Assembly: GCA_023014335.1 (NCBI GenBank)
Contig: JAECYW010000035.1
Location: forward strand, 248,001-312,000
Source: Galerina marginata
Taxonomy: Eukaryota > Basidiomycota > Agaricomycetes > Agaricales > Galerinaceae
Reading direction: 5' to 3'
Length of the DNA stretch: 64,000 nt
This document shows, piece by piece, positions 59,454 to 64,000 of the stretch (positions are counted from its first letter, which is position 1; every line of letters starts with the position of its first letter). The position numbers and the translations under genes were made by a program. Below the pieces are notes generated by a model. That model searched no databases, had not been told where the DNA came from, and saw only the letters and a program-made list of their open reading frames with translations.

Positions 59454-60928
59454 ATGCGCGCTGTTCTCATCAAGGGCGAGAAAGGTCCGATTGAAAACCT
59501 GTACCTTGGGGAGGCACCAACACCAACACTCAGACCGACAGAAGTCCTTGTCAAAGTGAGCGATAATCATAAATCTACTCCGCTTAGAGCCTTATACCAA
59601 TATCATCGACTCTTCTGCCAGATCAAGGCATTTGGCTTGAATAGGATGGATATCTCCCAGCGTGAGGGAAAATACGCCCTTCCGCCCGGTGCACCAGCTA
59701 TCCTCGGTGTGGAGTTCTCAGGAACTATCAGCCAAGTGGGCCCAGATGTATCAGGTTGGAAAGTTGGCGACGAAGTGCTTGGGATTGCGGCCGGTGTAAG
59801 TTCTGACTGATAAAAGATATTGCTTCATCTAAATGTGAATGCCATATTGAACACATGATATCAGGGGGCTTACGCGGAGTTCATCGCTGTTAATCAGACT
59901 CATGTCATTGCAAAGCCTCAACATCTGACATGGGTGGAAGCAGCTGGTATTCCTGAGGTCTTCCTTACGGGTAATGTGTTTTGATTCAGACAGTATCATT
60001 TAATCTAACCTGAATTCATTATTAGCTTTCCAAGCACTTGTAGTAATTGGCCAAGTCAAAGAGAACAACGACGTTCTTGTGCATGCTGGGGCATCTGGTG
60101 TCGGAATATCGGCGATCCAACTAGCTCGCGTATATGGGGCGTAAGTGTGCCGTTTTTGGTATACCGGCGGGAGCTAAATGATCTGAAGTCGCACTGTCAC
60201 CGCCACGACATCAAGCAAGGAGAAGATTGACTGGCTTCTTAACCTGCCAAACGGCGCGACTCACGCAGCCAACTATAAGAAAGAAGACTTCGCTGCGGTT
60301 GTAAAAAAAGTCACTAACAACAAAGGGGCAGATGTTGTCATCGACTTCGTCGGGCAAAGTCATTTTAACAAAAATCTCAATGCGTTGGCTCTCGACGGAC
60401 GAATGACGATGTTGTCACTCTTAAGCGGTAAGTCGGCAACATCGCCAAATATGTGGCGCATGACTTAATAGTTGACTAATTCAGGCGCAATTGTCGAATC
60501 CGTCAATCTTGCCCCTATCATTGCCAAGCGCCTTCATATCGAAGGGTCAACTCTTCGCAACCGTTCACTTGAATATCAAGCGGACTTGATTGCCAGGCAA
60601 ATTCCTTTTTTTTTGCAAATTCGACATTCATCTTACTGAATTCTTCCAGATTCAAACGAGAGGCCTTTTCAAAGATCACCGGAGAGAAGGGAGATGGTCC
60701 CATTCGGACATACATTCACAAGGTAGTGTGCAAAACAAAGACTACCTCTTTACTGCGCTCATGTTATCTCCTCGCATCAAAATACACTATACAGGTGTAT
60801 CCCTGGACCGAGATTCAAGCCGCGCATCAAGAGATGGAGGCGGACAAAAACAGGTGTGTCCCTTGATTCAACGCAGACGCGTTTTACTGACTGGGAGCAG
60901 TGGAAAAATTATTGTGGAGGTGGTTTAG
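59454..60928 (+). CDS. Zinc-independent quinone oxidoreductase (MDR superfamily, PIG3-like)
   Basis: Nine exons join cleanly: 59454-59555, 59622-59795, 59865-59970, 60026-60140, 60189-60427, 60485-60596, 60650-60722, 60795-60853 and 60901-60928. The product is 335 aa. Signature segments are MRAVLIKGEKGPIENLYLGE, FGLNRMDISQREGKYALPPG, ILGVEFSGTI, WKVGDEVLGIAAGGAYAEF, the cofactor motif VLVHAGASGVGISAIQLARV, GADVVIDFVGQSHFNKNL and RFKREAFSKI with EKGDGPIRTYI. It lacks the zinc ligands of alcohol dehydrogenases and matches TP53I3/PIG3-type NADPH:quinone reductases, which reduce quinones or enones in the cytosol. The sixth intron uses a GC donor at 60597. No frameshift. Confidence 0.93.
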
Positions 60929-63900
60929 ATGCGAACTACCTCACATGGTGAATATGCTTGACTGCACGGAATACTACGAAATTTTCAGTGTATTAGAGCT
61001 ATGGTCATCTTTTTGGCGGGCACTGAGTCAAATCATTACCTCGGACTTCTTGTCAGTCTAAATTAATTCTCATTCAGTTTTGCGCATTATATTCCGGATG
61101 CGAAAGGTCCTCGGGGCTCTGATATGAGGGGGGGGGCATCATCTCCTCCTCTTGTTCCCATTTTTCAGACTAAAAACAGGCATGAGCCTGTCGTTCCGAG
61201 GACGGCTATTATCAGACAGAGTGATAGCCCTTGACGCTCGGCAAACACATCTTGAATCATTTTGTGTAATAATTTTTGTAGGTTTCGTGGTCAATCTGGA
61301 TTGTCAGCGGACCAGATAGACCGTCCATCTTGTCTCGCCTGGAACTTTGTAGGCGCACTTGGGTCCATTTCCATCACGGATTTCACCATGTTCGCTCTGA
61401 TCATGATCGGTGTCGGCAATGGAGGGGTTTTGGATCCCGCCATTGCGCTTGCTAGATCCATACCAGGTGGGCTATTAATGCCATTAACTGCTATTAACAT
61501 TATTTGTTCTGATGCTTTGATTAATTTTTCTATACCCCCTGCCCTATTGTCATTTTCTTCAACAATTAGTTATTCCGCAGCACTATCCGTTTCCGTCTTC
61601 GAATGGACCTGTCAGCGGGTGATTAATTGCAGAAATGTAAGCCTCGGTACCTGTGGGCGCTTGGCACACAGTACTCACGTTGATCACGATCTACCTCCGC
61701 CTTCACCGAACTGATATGGGGGAACGGGTTGTCAGAGAATGAGATCATATCCACAGGGTAATAGTCGTCCTCTCAATGCGCGTTTAAATAATTATCATAA
61801 TGCATAACTATCCCCCGAGCCAAAAGTACTTAATAATGTTTAGATGGCGCGTTTCAAGGGAAACAGTATTTTATGGCCATCGTTTCGAGCTCGAGCTCCG
61901 AATGGGAAATATATCCGTTACTCTGATGGTTCCAATAATATTGATTACTGATGAAATCACAGGATCATCAAAGAGCATTAATAGAGAAATCTACCCTGCA
62001 TCGGATGGTGACCAGCGGGCAATGACGCCGCGGTTGTTTATATTCGGGCTCCAATTCCGAATTCATTTTTTACATGCGGGGTTGCATAAATTCCTTCTTT
62101 TGCCTTTACTTCCGCTCGTAACACACCATATACTTCCGTTGAATAAACGGGGCAGATTTTAGGTTTTAGTATGCGCCGCGTTGACCCACTGCGGCTACTA
62201 GGGTGTGGTGGTGACGCGCCCCAAGTCAAAGGGGTGCAAATCCGGAAATAACGATCGAAGTGCGGTACATATCGAGAAACCCTGATCGTAAAACGTCTAT
62301 CTTTAGACACCTCACCGCTCATGCTCAGTAGGAATGAATACCAACGTTAACGATGGCTTTAAAAAGGGGGAAATATGCCCTGCCCAAGGATCTTTTTTTT
62401 TGTTAGCGACGTGTGCTTCTCAGTCGTTATTTCTAGTACAACAATTGAAGGCTTCTCAAGTACCATCACGTCGCCGTCAGAAGGCCAGAACTACTGCAAT
62501 AACTTTTAATAGACCACATTCCCCGATACTATCTGGTTTAACTCTTTGTTTCTTCGTTTTGTATCAGTTATCGGAGTGATGGGATCGCATCGTTCCCAGC
62601 AAGCCAAGTCTAGGTCGGGTGGGGAAAGCATTATGGAACGCGATGCGATAGCGGTCTGTCGCGTGGTTGGTCTTCTAATCAACCTGTCCTATATCCCACC
62701 AATGACGCTGAACATAACCGCACTCAGCGGTCCGTTCCCTGACGCGTTCAATGTTTGAAGTCGATGTAAAAATAGTTCATGCAACCAATTTGGTGTTTCG
62801 AGGTCATTTCCACACTGATTGCCAAGTTGCGAGAGCAGCATGAGGTGAAAGTACAAGGTCCCATTTTCTCAGGCACGCGATGAGGACGAACGCCGATCCT
62901 ATCTCTACGCATTTATGACGATGAGTAGGGAGTGCTAGCGCCGACCCTCAGATCATCGCGGGTGATTAAATTATTGGGCGAGTGGTGCAAAGTTATCTTT
63001 CACAAATGCAGGACGCACTGTAAAGCCTCACGGCACTATCCTTCAAGTTTCTGGAGTTACTCCACTTCGTATTGTGCGATCTCAAAGGCTTGGTCAACAC
63101 GTTCTCCCAAAGTTTACAAAAACGTCGAAAGTCCGTGAGATTACAAACCGCGAGAGGATTGGGCAGGTTCGGTTGGAATGGGTTATTAGCCGACGCCGGA
63201 GATGAAGTCTTGTGAAGAAGTGTCTGAACCTAATCCTGAATGTGCCCGTCAGTACTGAGCCCAACCTGGGGGTTTCTCGTGTTGTCTATTCTCCGAACGT
63301 TCAAGGAGAAGGTGTCGAGAGGGATACGGAAATCCTGTGGGTATCCACTAGTTGGCTGCGATCTTGACGGGGTGACCTAGACCTCGAGGTGAATGAAAAA
63401 CATGAGGCTGGGGAACGGCCCGGGGGGGGAGATTACAGCCCACACAGTGGGAACGAATTTACCGATGCAACACAATGGATGGTGGATTCAACCACTATGA
63501 GCAAGGTTTCACAAAGATGATAAAATTGACTAGAGCGTCTGTTCGGCGCTTGGTGCATCGCATTTGTTTGCGCAGTTTACCGATCGACCCTGGATTACAA
63601 GGAGACAATTAAATATAGGGTCGAACAAGAGATGTGGTGGCAGGTAGGCGCAGGGATGGCCTTGATATGATGGGTCAGTGATTCGTGCTGATCATGCTCA
63701 CAACTTTCAACTACACCGAACAACACGGCAATTCGAGAGAGAAGTACTTCGTTGTGGTCGGAAGAAATAGAATCTGCCTAGTCAAGAAGGGCACGAGTAT
63801 GCTTGGCCGGGTTTCTAATGCTCAGTTGCCAGTCCAGCTTGTATGCCATTTCCTCGGAACAGACCAAATAAAGGGAAATAAACGACGGGAGATGACAGTT

Positions 63901-64000
63901 CGACACTGGAATTGAAGTTACAAGACAGGTCAATAGGGCATGAGAGACTGATTCGTCGCGTTATCAGCAAGAGATTTCTCACCAAATAAAAAATACATGG
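60929..64000. other. Terminal 3 kb without a recognised gene
   Basis: A plus-strand frame at 61262-61714 (150 aa) has hydrophobic stretches, and a minus frame on the same bases is also open. Neither could be assigned, and a signal-like LIMIGVGNGGVLDPAIALAR is not enough to name a family. A G homopolymer lies near 61129-61137. The remaining frames are short. The region may be relic mobile DNA or distal regulatory DNA. Confidence 0.35.

Noticed and set aside
61262..61714. 150-residue plus-strand frame with hydrophobic segments
   Set aside because: No family motif, no clear splice partners, and the reverse strand is equally open, so it was not called as a gene.

Overview
The window comes from a filamentous basidiomycete fungus, most likely an Agaricomycete. 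Genes are split by many short GT-AG introns of about 50-60 nt. Most proteins have clear fungal orthologues. The window also carries a Plavaka-type DNA transposon, a class abundant in mushroom-forming fungi. No bacterial, organellar or viral genes were recognised.

Layout. 0.7-1.8 kb: V-ATPase proteolipid c (minus). 2.5-5.2 kb: mitofusin FZO1 (minus). 6.1-8.0 kb: protein kinase (plus). 8.2-9.7 kb: type II membrane O-fucosyltransferase-like protein (minus). 11.0-12.4 kb: thioredoxin reductase (minus). 13.2-14.6 kb: short-chain dehydrogenase (minus). 17.2-18.9 kb: 2-oxoglutarate/Fe(II) oxygenase (minus). 19.3-23.7 kb: NAD-dependent glutamate dehydrogenase GDH2 (minus). 25.9-26.6 kb: orphan duplicate of an SH3-encoding gene tail. 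27.8-31.4 kb: the parent F-BAR/SH3 cytokinesis-type gene (plus). 32.3-34.1 kb: second dehydrogenase (minus). 34.4-35.1 kb: ribosomal stalk protein P1 (plus). 36.5-38.7 kb: VTS1/Smaug-type SAM RNA-binding protein (minus). 40.7-43.4 kb: TGL2-like lipase (plus). 44-47.5 kb: two secreted wall-related proteins, an expansin/RlpA-like barrel and a GH16 glucanase (both minus). 48.1-54.3 kb: Plavaka element with two intact divergent genes between AT-rich palindromic ends. 56.9-57.9 kb: secreted protein made of two tandem copies of one domain. 59.5-60.9 kb: quinone oxidoreductase. 61-64 kb: no recognisable gene.

Most host genes are unrelated housekeeping functions: vacuolar acidification, mitochondrial fusion, redox, nitrogen catabolism, translation and cytokinesis. 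There is no evident metabolic cluster. The closest thing to a functional grouping is the adjacent pair of secreted wall-active proteins.

The main peculiarity is that many conserved host genes contain single extra bases that shift the frame by +1, about 25 by my frame walk. Seven other genes, including both transposon genes (2880 and 2010 coding nt), read through perfectly. Insertion-type assembly error is the simplest explanation, but it should be checked. Other notable features are very small exons (7, 13 and 6 nt, and a coding exon that is only ATG) and two GC-AG introns. Exons were joined by hand from splice signals and remembered family conservation, so boundaries in the frameshifted genes are approximate.
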